From an uncultured Eubacteriales bacterium (GTDB lineage Bacteria > Bacillota > Clostridia > Christensenellales > CAG-138): a stretch of DNA of 64,000 bases. Location: the NCBI GenBank assembly GCA_900549955.1, contig URQH01000007.1:1-64000 (forward strand), in the 5' to 3' direction. Shown piece by piece: positions 22,673-31,002 of the stretch (the stretch's first letter is position 1; each line of letters starts with the position of its first letter). The position numbers and the translations under genes are program-made. The notes beneath the pieces were generated by a model. That model did not search any database. It was not told the origin of the DNA and was given only the letters and a program-made list of their open reading frames with translations.

Positions 22673-24853
22673 TCAGCCTTGCAACAGCGCGTCGAGCTGC
22701 TGCTGCGCCAGTTCCAGAGCCTGCTTTGGCTGTTCAAGCCCCCGCAACGCGGCAATGAGGTGCTCGCCCAGCACATTTTCAAATTTGCGTTGGCTGAAGT
22801 TGAGCTTCATGGGGGACAGGATGGGCTGCCGGATGCCGTGCTGGATGTCCTTGGGCAGCTGTGCAAGCCATGGGTAGGTGTGCAGGATGGTTTGCTGTTC
22901 ATATACGCAGCGGCATGCCGAGACGCCGCCCAGCATGACCAGCTCGGCGGCAATTTCCTCGCCCGTTGCCCAGCTGATAAACGCATATGCCGTCTCCTGC
23001 ATGGCGCTTTGCCGCCCAATGCACAGGGAACCGCCTCCCAGCAACGGATGATGGCCGGGAATGGATGCAAATCCGATTTCTATGCCAATGTTGGGGCTGT
23101 GCGTACGTACAAAATTGGATGCATGGTTGGCAAACAGCACTGCCATGGCCGATTGCCCATTGACAAAGTTCTGTGCGATCTGGCTCCAGCTGCGAACGGG
23201 ACGTGCGCTCGCGCAAGCGGCATAGTCGATATATTCCCGTAGCGTCTGTTCTGCAATTTCTGTGCACAGATCCAAGCAGCCGCTGGGACTGTATGAAAGC
23301 CCGTTGGCGGCGAGCAGCCGCGGCAGATAGTCCGTTGCGATGGAGGTGGGCCGCAGCGGCGCAAGACTGGAGCCGTAGCGGATGGGCGAGTCCTCTCTGT
23401 GCCCACGGGAAAAAAAGCGGCAGATGCGGTCAAAGTCGCGGTAATTGTCGGGAACCTCCAGAGACTTTCCCGTCTGCTCAAAAAAGGCACGGATCTGGCC
23501 GATGTCTTCAAAGAGCGATTTTTGATAGAACAGCAACTGCACCGCAACGTCGAACGGCAGCGCATAGATCTCACCGCCCACGTTGTAGAATTCACTTTGC
23601 AGGCCGGGCAAAAACCGGTTAAACTGACTGGCAACGCTGCTATCCACGCGGTTGAGCGGCAAAAACAGGCGCGGCGCCAGGTGGGTGAGATTGGAGGGGT
23701 CCACCCGCACGACATCCCAGTCCACCGCTTGGGGCGACAGCAAAATGTTTAAAATTTCTTCCATGCTGCCCACATGCAGTTCTACCGGCACTCCAAATCG
23801 GCTGGTAAAGCGCGGAAGCAGATAGCGCAATGCCGTAGTCGACGGCGTATCGTGCGCCAGCATACGGAGGGGGCGGCGCTGCGGCAGCGCGGGCGCGGGC
23901 GGCGGCGCGAAACAGGAAGATACCCTGTACCGGCGGGATTCGGCCGGGGTGCCGCTTTCGGCCTGCGTCAGAATGGCTTCGGCAGCATCGCGGCCCATCA
24001 ACTGGTAGTTGAGCCCCACCGTATAGTAAAAGATGTCGCGGCATGGTTGCAACGATACCAGCGTGTAAATTTCGGGCACCGGTTTTCCGGCGTTTGCAAA
24101 GATGTTCCGCAGCCGGTCGGCCAGCGCTTCGCTCGTGCAGATGGCGATGCACGCATGTTCGCAATTGTGAAGCAATGCCTCATGCGCCGCTACAGACTGT
24201 TCGCCGCGGACATTCTCATATACGTTGCCGTCGGCAACGTCCAACCGGTTGCGCAGTACGGACAAAAACTCCTGCTGGTTGCCAAACTGGCTGCTGTCGG
24301 TTAAGACGCAGATGCGCGCGCAGATATTCCGCGCCTTGACGTATGCGGCAATCTGCTCCGCCGCTTCCGACATATGAAAGGAGTAGGTGGGGAATGCCGC
24401 GTGATTGGATGGGCGCTCCAGAAAGAGCAGCGGTATCTTGCGCGCGGCAAATGCCTGATATTCTTTTTTATGGTTTTGCAGGCAGGAAACGGACAGTACG
24501 CCGCATGCCTTGAGCGCCAATGCTTCCTCGATGACATGCCGCTCCCGATAGGGCATGTCGCCGGTTAAGAAAAGGCGCACCGAGTAACGCTTTTCGTCGG
24601 CACAGGCGAGAATGCCAGTATACAGATCGACGTAATGCTTTTCGCCGAGTGTCGGCAAAATCACGGCCAGAATGCGGGTGGTACCACGCCGGAGCAGGCT
24701 GGCCTTTTCGTCGATCGCGTAGCCCATGGCGCGCGCCGTTTGCTCGACAAGGCGGATTTTTTCATAGCTGACACCGCCCCGCTTGTTGAGCACGTTGGAT
24801 ACGGTTCCGTGCGATACGCCAGCGGCCCTGGCGATGTCCTTGATGGTCGGCAT
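22673..24853 (-). CDS. LacI family regulator fused to a solute-binding-protein domain
   Basis: A 726-aa protein with three parts: a LacI helix-turn-helix (TIKDIARAAGVSHGTVSNVL, residues 3-22, plus hinge), a LacI-type periplasmic-binding-like domain (about 60-325), and an additional type-1 extracellular solute-binding-like domain (about 335-720; WDVVRVDPSNLTHLAP, GEIYALPFDVAVQLLFYQKS, NGQSAMAVLFANHAS, then YAFISWATG). There is no signal peptide or membrane helix, so all parts are cytoplasmic and the third domain is probably a second sugar sensor. GGAGGA precedes the ATG at 24853. The gene is divergent from the importer operon, which has two operator-like repeats at its promoter. Typical LacI proteins are about 340 aa. 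Confidence 0.9.
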   Translation of the reverse strand: MPTIKDIARAAGVSHGTVSNVLNKRGGVSYEKIRLVEQTARAMGYAIDEKASLLRRGTTRILAVILPTLGEKHYVDLYTGILACADEKRYSVRLFLTGDMPYRERHVIEEALALKACGVLSVSCLQNHKKEYQAFAARKIPLLFLERPSNHAAFPTYSFHMSEAAEQIAAYVKARNICARICVLTDSSQFGNQQEFLSVLRNRLDVADGNVYENVRGEQSVAAHEALLHNCEHACIAICTSEALADRLRNIFANAGKPVPEIYTLVSLQPCRDIFYYTVGLNYQLMGRDAAEAILTQAESGTPAESRRYRVSSCFAPPPAPALPQRRPLRMLAHDTPSTTALRYLLPRFTSRFGVPVELHVGSMEEILNILLSPQAVDWDVVRVDPSNLTHLAPRLFLPLNRVDSSVASQFNRFLPGLQSEFYNVGGEIYALPFDVAVQLLFYQKSLFEDIGQIRAFFEQTGKSLEVPDNYRDFDRICRFFSRGHREDSPIRYGSSLAPLRPTSIATDYLPRLLAANGLSYSPSGCLDLCTEIAEQTLREYIDYAACASARPVRSWSQIAQNFVNGQSAMAVLFANHASNFVRTHSPNIGIEIGFASIPGHHPLLGGGSLCIGRQSAMQETAYAFISWATGEEIAAELVMLGGVSACRCVYEQQTILHTYPWLAQLPKDIQHGIRQPILSPMKLNFSQRKFENVLGEHLIAALRGLEQPKQALELAQQQLDALLQG

Positions 24854-24923
24854 AACAGTTCCTCCGGTAGAGTTGCAATCGCTTTAAAAGCGCAGCGCGG
24901 GCAGCGGGATGTATTCAACAAAA

Positions 24924-24953
24924 ACAATACACCATGAAGCGGCCCGTTGACAA
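24924..24953 (-). promoter_or_regulatory. Promoter of the LacI-fusion gene
   Basis: Reverse strand: -35 TTGTCA (24953-24948), 18-bp spacer, -10 TATTGT (24929-24924), about 70 bp upstream of the start codon. Confidence 0.55.
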
Positions 24954-25007
24954 GGGGGAGAGGAGAAATCGGCGCGTGCACCATGTGGATTTTAACGCTC
25001 CCGGTAA

Positions 25008-25041
25008 TGACACGTTCCAAAAAGTTATTGACACGTTCCAA
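25008..25041 (+). promoter_or_regulatory. Two operator-like repeats for the LacI-fusion regulator
   Basis: The 13-bp sequence TGACACGTTCCAA occurs at 25008-25020 and again at 25029-25041, exactly 21 bp apart (two helical turns). Each copy is an imperfect dyad, TGnnACGTnnCA, with the central CG expected of LacI-family sites. The second copy overlaps the -35 box of the importer operon, so binding there should repress. The divergent regulator gene supports this reading. Confidence 0.65.
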
Positions 25042-25056
25042 TATTCGTTGTATAGT
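25028..25056 (+). promoter_or_regulatory. Promoter of the HAD-ABC-nagB operon
   Basis: Perfect -35 TTGACA (25028-25033), 17-bp spacer, -10 TATAGT (25051-25056). The expected start near 25063 gives a leader of about 120 nt. The rest of the 332-bp intergenic region shows nothing further that I can name. Confidence 0.88.
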
Positions 25057-25185
25057 GTAGGCGTCCCACACAGGGTCATTTGTTTTTTATCGTGTATCTC
25101 ACGGTGTTTAGCCGCCAGAAGCATTCCGAGGCGCTCAGCCAGACGCAGGGATCCATAAGAATAAAACAAAACGGAGTATAGCAGA

Positions 25186-26013
25186 GTGAGCATTCGAGCA
25201 ATTTTGTTGGATTTTGACGGAACCAGCCTGCAACGAGACCAGGTTTATATTTCCTTTGCCAATAAGCATGCGATCCAGGCTGCGCTGGATCGCGGCATTG
25301 AGGTCATCCCCTGTACGGGACGCTGCGAGGACATGTTCCCGCCGCAAATTGAAGCGGAGAAGCGCATCCGGTACTGGATCACCGCCAATGGCGCGCGCGT
25401 GGTAGACCGCCAGACGCACGAAGTCATTCACCAGTCCCTGTTCACGCCGGAGGAGTCCGCCATGCTGTGCCGCCTGTTTGAATCGCGGCATATTTACTCC
25501 GAAATATCGGCAAATGGACGCATTTATATGGAGAGGGAGGTCTGCGCCGCTTTGGAACGGTATCCGGTGCCGCCGCATCACGTATGGTTTTTGGAAGCGG
25601 GCCGCCAGATCGAGATCGACAAGCCTTCCGAATATTTTTTGCAGCACCGGATCGGCATTGAAAAAGTGAATATCTACGGCGTACCGCAGCAGGAGCAGTT
25701 GCCGCTGCTGCAGGCGCTGGAGCGCTCCGGCGTTGCGGCGATCACCGAAGGCGCCGGCATCGATGTGCAGTTTTTCCCCATCCGCCAGAGGCGGACCGAT
25801 GCGCTGGCCGCTTTGTTTCAGCGCCTGGGATACGGCTATGAGAGCATGATGAGCATCGGCGACAGCGTCCTTGACCGGGAAATGCTGGAAAATGCGGCTA
25901 TTGGCGTTGCAATGGGCAACGCGCCGGACGCGATAAAGGCCTGTGCAGATTTCGTTACAGCACCCTATTACGAGGATGGTGTTGCACGGGCGATTGAAAA
26001 ATTTCTGCTGTAG
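25186..26013 (+). CDS. Cof-type HAD-IIB phosphatase
   Basis: Cytoplasmic haloacid-dehalogenase phosphatase, 275 aa, with a type IIB cap. Motif I is LLDFDGTSL (residues 7-15, nucleophile Asp). Motif II is near VIPCTGR, and motif IV is seen as MSIGDSVLDREMLENA with a following GVAMGNAPDAIK, as in Cof/YbiV sugar phosphatases. The start is GTG at 25186, with GGAG about 10 nt upstream. It is the first gene of the operon and is followed after 9 bp by a second HAD gene. In this setting it most likely dephosphorylates an imported or derived sugar phosphate, but HAD specificity cannot be read from motifs. Confidence 0.9.
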   Translation: MSIRAILLDFDGTSLQRDQVYISFANKHAIQAALDRGIEVIPCTGRCEDMFPPQIEAEKRIRYWITANGARVVDRQTHEVIHQSLFTPEESAMLCRLFESRHIYSEISANGRIYMEREVCAALERYPVPPHHVWFLEAGRQIEIDKPSEYFLQHRIGIEKVNIYGVPQQEQLPLLQALERSGVAAITEGAGIDVQFFPIRQRRTDALAALFQRLGYGYESMMSIGDSVLDREMLENAAIGVAMGNAPDAIKACADFVTAPYYEDGVARAIEKFLL

Positions 26014-26022
26014 AGGTGCCGC

Positions 26023-26919
26023 ATGGAACGGACGTTGTTTCCCGCATTGACGCCCCGGCATGGCTATCTGGTCTGCATCGACTCGGACGGCTGCGCTTTC
26101 GACACGATGGAGCTCAAGCACAAGGAATGCTTTTGCCCAGCCACCATCCACGCCTGGGGGCTGCAACCCATTTCCAAATACGTGCGCAGGGCCTGGGAAT
26201 TTGCAAATCTGTATTCCCGTGACCGCGGGCGGTCGCGCTTCTATGAATTGCCGTTCGTATTTGATCTGCTTGCAGCCTGGCCGGAGGTGCAGCGCACCGG
26301 GTTCCGGTTGCCGGATATTGCGTCGTTTCGCCGCTGGGCGGCCGAAACGCCGGTGCAGAACAACGCGTTCCTGCTGGCGGCGGCAGAAGCGACGGACGAT
26401 CCCGTGCTGCGCCGCGCGTACGCCTGGTCGTTGGAAATGAACCGGCGGGCGGCGGAAATGGTGACGAACGCGCCTCCGTTCCCGTTGGTACGGGAGAGCC
26501 TGGAACGATTGCAGGGCATGGCGGATATTGTTATCGTTTCGGCAACGCCGCGGGAAGCGCTGGAACGGGAGTGGGCCGAACACGACCTCATGCGGTATAT
26601 CAGCCTGCTGTTTGCGCAGGAGGATGGCACAAAAGCGGAGTGCCTTTCCGCACTGGCGCCGCGGTATGCGGAGGACCATGCGCTGATGATTGGCGATGCG
26701 CCCGGGGATTATGAAGCGGCGTCCGCCAACGGCGTGCTGTTTTTCCCCATTTGGCCGGGCGAGGAAATGGAGGCCTGGCAAGCGTTTTATCAGGAGGGAG
26801 CCGAACGCTTCCTCGACGGCCGCTTTGCGGGAGAGTATCAGAAAAAACAACTTGCACATTTCAACGGCTGCCTGCCGGAAACCCCGCCCTGGAAGCAGGC
26901 GGGATCTGACCAGGCGTAA
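26023..26919 (+). CDS. HAD family hydrolase
   Basis: A 298-aa HAD protein with an unusual motif I, VCIDSDGCAFDTM (about residues 17-29), where the nucleophile Asp and the acid/base Asp are both kept. A long helical cap follows (about 30-160). Motif II is IVIVSATPREAL, and motifs III/IV read DGTKAECLS and HALMIGDAPGDYEAA. The family resembles phosphoglycolate-phosphatase-like enzymes with an enlarged cap; it is not one I can name. It starts at 26023, 9 bp after the first HAD gene, and precedes the ABC importer genes. Two different phosphatases at the head of an importer operon suggest that the transported compound, or a product of it, is phosphorylated. Confidence 0.85.
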   Translation: MERTLFPALTPRHGYLVCIDSDGCAFDTMELKHKECFCPATIHAWGLQPISKYVRRAWEFANLYSRDRGRSRFYELPFVFDLLAAWPEVQRTGFRLPDIASFRRWAAETPVQNNAFLLAAAEATDDPVLRRAYAWSLEMNRRAAEMVTNAPPFPLVRESLERLQGMADIVIVSATPREALEREWAEHDLMRYISLLFAQEDGTKAECLSALAPRYAEDHALMIGDAPGDYEAASANGVLFFPIWPGEEMEAWQAFYQEGAERFLDGRFAGEYQKKQLAHFNGCLPETPPWKQAGSDQA

Positions 26920-26992
26920 TCCACATCAGGTTTATATGGTTTGACTGCGAGGTCAAAATGCAAATGCATAATCTATGACAGGAGGAAAGAAC

Positions 26993-28084
26993 ATGAAAAA
27001 GTTACTCAGCATTCTACTTGTCGCCCTGCTGGCCTTTGGCTTGATTGCCTGTCAGCCTGCAGCCGAGGAACCGGACGAACCGACGACTGCGCCGTCTGTT
27101 GACGAGCCTGACGTAACGGAAGCGCCGGTGGTAGAGGACGAGGATCCGGAAACCGACAGCCTGGTGTTATATACCTCTGCCGGTGCTTCGGAGTATGAAC
27201 TGATCGTCGGTCTGTTTAATGAAAAATATCCGGATATCAATGTGGAGATTGTCACGGGCGGTTCCGGAGAGATTGCCAGCCGCGTCAATGCCGAAAAGGC
27301 TGCGCCCTATGGCGATGTGATGATGGGCGGCGGTGAAACGACTTATCGCGGTATCGAAGACGCCATCGAACCGTATGTGTCCGCAGAGGCCGATGCGCTG
27401 TTTGCCGAGTTTGTGCCGGAGGACAACCTGTTTACCCCCTGCTATGTCAACGTAAACAGCATTATTGTCAACAAGACGCTGATCGAGGAGCTTGGCGTGG
27501 AAGTGACCGGCTGGGAGTCGCTGTGCGACGAACGGCTGAAGGGCAATATCTCCTTTGCAAGCCCGATCGACTCGAGCTCGGCGCTTGAGGTGATTGTCAA
27601 CATGCTGGCGGCAATGAACGAAACCGGAAACACCGAGGACGGCTGGGCGTTTGTCGAGCGGTTCCTTGCCAACCTGGACGGCAAGTTTGCCTCCGGCTCT
27701 TCCGCGGCTTATAAATCGGTCGTAGAAGGCGAGTATGCCGTTGGCCTGTGCAACGAGGACAAGACCATCTCCTATATGAAAGACGGCGCGGACGTCTATG
27801 CCGTGTACGCCGAAGAAGGGATCACGCTGCGTACCTCCAACATTGCTCTGATCAAGGGCGGCGCCAACGCGCGCAACGCAAAGCTGTTTATCGACTTTGT
27901 GACCTCCAAGGAGTGCCAGACGGCCATGGAATCTGAGATCAACGTGCGCCCGGCGCGCAGCGACGTTCCGATGACCACGGAAGGCCGTGTTGCGACCGAA
28001 GATCTGGCTACGCTTCCCTATCCGGAAGTCGATTCTGCGGACCTGAAGAGCCGTTTCCAGGACATTTTGACGTCGCTCGGCTAA
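26993..28084 (+). CDS. ABC importer solute-binding lipoprotein (ferric/AfuA-like class)
   Basis: Secreted lipoprotein, 363 aa. The signal peptide ends in LIAC (Cys20 lipidation site), followed by an acidic Pro/Thr linker (about 21-60). The binding domain has SLVLYTSAGASEYELIVGLF, the DVMMGGGETTYRG segment and VGLCNEDKTISYMKDG, typical of the Fe(III)/putrescine/AfuA class of solute-binding proteins. The two adjacent tyrosines used for iron in FbpA are not obvious. Members of this class, such as AfuA, bind hexose phosphates although annotated as iron transporters. AGGAGG precedes the ATG at 26993. Together with the phosphatases and the deaminase nearby, a sugar phosphate or amino sugar ligand fits better than iron. 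Confidence 0.9.
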   Translation: MKKLLSILLVALLAFGLIACQPAAEEPDEPTTAPSVDEPDVTEAPVVEDEDPETDSLVLYTSAGASEYELIVGLFNEKYPDINVEIVTGGSGEIASRVNAEKAAPYGDVMMGGGETTYRGIEDAIEPYVSAEADALFAEFVPEDNLFTPCYVNVNSIIVNKTLIEELGVEVTGWESLCDERLKGNISFASPIDSSSALEVIVNMLAAMNETGNTEDGWAFVERFLANLDGKFASGSSAAYKSVVEGEYAVGLCNEDKTISYMKDGADVYAVYAEEGITLRTSNIALIKGGANARNAKLFIDFVTSKECQTAMESEINVRPARSDVPMTTEGRVATEDLATLPYPEVDSADLKSRFQDILTSLG

Positions 28085-28100
28085 AATACAGTTTAGCCTT

Positions 28101-28140
28101 GGGGATGCGTCCGTTGCCCGCCGGGGCAACGGACGCCCCC
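28101..28140 (+). terminator. Intercistronic hairpin after the solute-binding protein gene
   Basis: Long stem GGGG-AT-GCGTCCGTTGCC / GGCAACGGACGC-CCCC with a 6-nt loop and no T-run. It probably stabilises the upstream mRNA or reduces read-through, giving more binding protein than transporter, rather than ending transcription. Confidence 0.7.
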
Positions 28141-28178
28141 TCTGTGTCTATTCCCGCCTGATAATGGAGAATGAGTTT

Positions 28179-29285
28179 ATGGCTGTATCGATTCACATCA
28201 AAGAAGTTATGAAAAAGTATGACGACAATATTGTCATACACAATCTCTCTGCCGATATCCGCAGCGGTGAGTTGTTTACGCTGCTTGGCCCTTCCGGCTG
28301 CGGGAAGACGACGCTGCTTCGTATGATTGCCGGGTTTAATACGATTGAACATGGTACCATAGCCTTTGACGAGCAGGTGATCAACCATATACCGGTGCAC
28401 AAGCGGAACTTTGGCATGGTGTTCCAGAACTATGCCATTTTCCCCAATATGACGGTATATCGGAACATCGAATATGGACTGAAAAACAAAAAACTGCCAA
28501 AAGATGAAATCCGGCGCAGAGTCGAATCCATTATGGAAACGGTGCAGATTGCGCAGTATCGGGACCGGTATCCGGACAAGCTCTCGGGCGGGCAGCAGCA
28601 ACGCGTGGCCCTGGCGCGCGCCATTGTCGTGCAACCGCAGGTGCTGCTGATGGACGAACCGCTCTCCAACCTGGACGCCAAACTGCGCATTGAGATGCGC
28701 GAAGCGATTCGGGAAGTGCAGAAGCAGATCGGTATTACTACGGTATACGTTACGCACGATCAGGAAGAGGCGCTGGCAATTTCCGATCGGATCGCCGTCA
28801 TGAACAAGGGCGACATCCAACAGATCGACATTCCCGAGCGGATTTATTCGCGCCCGTATAATACATTTGTTGCAGATTTTATCGGCCATAGCAATCGGTT
28901 CGAAGCCACGGTGGTTTCTCAGGCCGGAGGCCATACCGTCGTCCGCCTACAGACCGGGTTGACGGTCGATATGGAAGGGCTCAGGCCGCTGCAGGCGGGC
29001 GATCCGCTCCTGGTGTATGTCCGTCCGGAGGAATTCGTCTTCACGACGGCCGGGCAGGGCATGGAAGCGAAAGTGCTGGTCAAGCGGTTCCTCGGCAAGT
29101 ATATCCACTATATTATGGATTGCGGCACGGGCAGCCACGTTGAAGTAACGGCGGACACGTCCAGCGCCGAACGCATCCATCAGGCGGGCGAAACGGTATA
29201 TCTTGGCGTGAATGCCCGCAGAATCAATCCGTTCGACAGCGAGAAGGAGACGACCCTGCTTGAGGGGGTAGAGAGCAATGTTTAA
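28179..29285 (+). CDS. ABC importer ATP-binding protein
   Basis: ATPase subunit of the importer, 368 aa. Walker A GPSGCGKTT (about 37-45), Q-loop MVFQNYAIFPN, signature LSGGQQQRVALARA, Walker B VLLMDEPLSNLD and the switch THDQEEALAISD are all intact. The C-terminal third is a TOBE-type regulatory domain with VYVRPEEF. GGAGA (28166-28170) sits 8 nt before the ATG at 28179, so I prefer this to the ATG at 28164. The stop overlaps the permease start by 8 bp. The sequence falls in the FbpC/PotA/CysA group of ATPases that pair with solute-binding proteins of the class encoded just upstream. Confidence 0.95.
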   Translation: MAVSIHIKEVMKKYDDNIVIHNLSADIRSGELFTLLGPSGCGKTTLLRMIAGFNTIEHGTIAFDEQVINHIPVHKRNFGMVFQNYAIFPNMTVYRNIEYGLKNKKLPKDEIRRRVESIMETVQIAQYRDRYPDKLSGGQQQRVALARAIVVQPQVLLMDEPLSNLDAKLRIEMREAIREVQKQIGITTVYVTHDQEEALAISDRIAVMNKGDIQQIDIPERIYSRPYNTFVADFIGHSNRFEATVVSQAGGHTVVRLQTGLTVDMEGLRPLQAGDPLLVYVRPEEFVFTTAGQGMEAKVLVKRFLGKYIHYIMDCGTGSHVEVTADTSSAERIHQAGETVYLGVNARRINPFDSEKETTLLEGVESNV

Positions 29286-30933
29286 AAAGGGAGTTCGCTT
29301 TGATTTCTGGACCTTTGTCGGCCTGCTCTCCCTCGTTTTCTTCGGCCTGTTTCTCATCATCCCCATTGCGCGGATGCTGGTGTATTCGTTTCAGACGGCG
29401 GATGGCGCAGCGGTGCTGACGCTGGACAATTTTATCAAGTTCTTTTCGCGGCCGTATTATACCAATGCACTTTGGAACAGCATTAAGGTCGTGTTGGCTG
29501 CCACCGTGCTGGTTATCGTGATCGGCGTGCCGCTGGCTTATATCACAACCACGTTTAAAATCCGGGGCAATCGGCTGATCAATATTCTCGTGATCATTTC
29601 CATGCTTTCCCCACCGTTCCTGGGCGCGTATTCCTGGATTCTCATGCTGGGCCGGAGCGGGGAGATTACGCAGCTGCTGGAATCGGTGGGTATCCAGTCG
29701 CCCAGCATCTATGGCTTCGGCGGCATTTTGCTGGTGTTCGTTCTCAAGCTGTTCCCGTATATTTATATGTATACCAAGGGGGCGCTGAAAAAGGTAGATG
29801 CTTCGCTGGGCGAAGCGGCAGAGAGCCTGGGATATCATGGGCTTCGCAAGGTGTTCAATGTGAGCCTGCCGCTGGTGCTTCCCACGATCCTGGCCGGGGC
29901 GACCATCGTGTTTTTGCGGGCGTTTGCCGACTATGGAACGCCGCGTCTGATTGGCGAGGGATACAATACCCTGCCGGTCATCGTATATCAGGAGTGGGTC
30001 AGCGAGACGGGGACGAACGCCTATTTTGCGTCCGCTGTAGCCATGATCATGATTGTCGTGGCCGCACTGGTGTTTTTGCTGCAGAAATATATTTCCAATC
30101 GCAAGAACTATACCATGAGCATGCTGAATCCGCCAAAGCCGGTGAAGCTTAAGGGCGCGGCGAATTTCTTTGCGCATTTCTATGTGTATTTGATTACGCT
30201 GTTTGCAACGCTTCCCCAGCTGTACATCATTCTGATTTCCTTTCGGAATACGAAAGGCGTCATGTGGGCGGACGGATATGGGTTTTCAAGCTATATTACG
30301 GTGTTCACCAAATCGCTGAAATCGATCCTCAACACGTTTGAGTTCGGCATTATCGCCATAGCGTTTGTTGTGATACTTGGAACGCTGTTTGCCTATTTGA
30401 CGGTGCGAAAGACGAACTTCCTGTCACGCATTCTCGACGTGTTCATCATGTTCCCGTACGTAATCCCCGGCACCATTTTCGGCTTGCTGCTGTTGATGAG
30501 CTACAACCGGCCGCCGATCGTGCTTTCCGGCACGGCAGCGATTATTATCGTGTCTTATGTCATCCGGAGAATGCCATATACGGTGCGATCCAGCGCTGCC
30601 ATTTTGCGGCAGATCAGCCCCAGCATCGACGAAGCATCTGCCAGCCTTGGCTATGGTTCGTTGCAGACGTTCTTTAAGGTGACGTTGCCTGTTATGGTGC
30701 CCGGCGTCGTATCCGGCGCGATCCTGTCGTGGATTACCATTCTCAACGAGTTGTCCTCTACCTTGATGCTGTATACAGGCCGTACGCAGACCATGACGGT
30801 GACCATTTTCCAGGAAATCAGCCGCGGCGGGTACGGCACGGCTGCCGCGCTTTCTACGATATTGACCGTGACAATGGTCGCGTCACTTCTGATTTTCTTT
30901 AAACTCACAAAGTCGGAAGATATCGACCTGTAA
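29278..30933 (+). CDS. ABC importer permease, two fused transmembrane domains
   Basis: Integral membrane subunit, 551 aa, with two consecutive BPD_transp_1 domains of about six helices each, as in FbpB, AfuB and ThiP. Two EAA coupling motifs that contact the ATPase are visible: EAAESLGYHGLRKVFNVSLP (about 180-199) and EASASLGYGSLQTFFKVTLP (about 447-466). The ATG at 29278 overlaps the ATPase gene. One polypeptide thus forms the whole channel. Ligand specificity is set by the binding protein, so this gene alone does not distinguish iron from sugar phosphate uptake. Confidence 0.95.
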   Translation: MFKKGVRFDFWTFVGLLSLVFFGLFLIIPIARMLVYSFQTADGAAVLTLDNFIKFFSRPYYTNALWNSIKVVLAATVLVIVIGVPLAYITTTFKIRGNRLINILVIISMLSPPFLGAYSWILMLGRSGEITQLLESVGIQSPSIYGFGGILLVFVLKLFPYIYMYTKGALKKVDASLGEAAESLGYHGLRKVFNVSLPLVLPTILAGATIVFLRAFADYGTPRLIGEGYNTLPVIVYQEWVSETGTNAYFASAVAMIMIVVAALVFLLQKYISNRKNYTMSMLNPPKPVKLKGAANFFAHFYVYLITLFATLPQLYIILISFRNTKGVMWADGYGFSSYITVFTKSLKSILNTFEFGIIAIAFVVILGTLFAYLTVRKTNFLSRILDVFIMFPYVIPGTIFGLLLLMSYNRPPIVLSGTAAIIIVSYVIRRMPYTVRSSAAILRQISPSIDEASASLGYGSLQTFFKVTLPVMVPGVVSGAILSWITILNELSSTLMLYTGRTQTMTVTIFQEISRGGYGTAAALSTILTVTMVASLLIFFKLTKSEDIDL

Positions 30934-31002
30934 AAGTACCGGGGCGGCACGAGCTGCTCGGGAAAACCAGAGCGACAATACCATTTATGAATGGAGGAAA
31001 CC

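Noticed and set aside
26993..30933. Iron(III) uptake system
   Set aside because: The class is often named so, but the operon contents (two phosphatases, glucosamine-6-phosphate deaminase, LacI-type control) do not fit iron, and no Fur-like site was seen. Kept as a sugar phosphate hypothesis, not proven.
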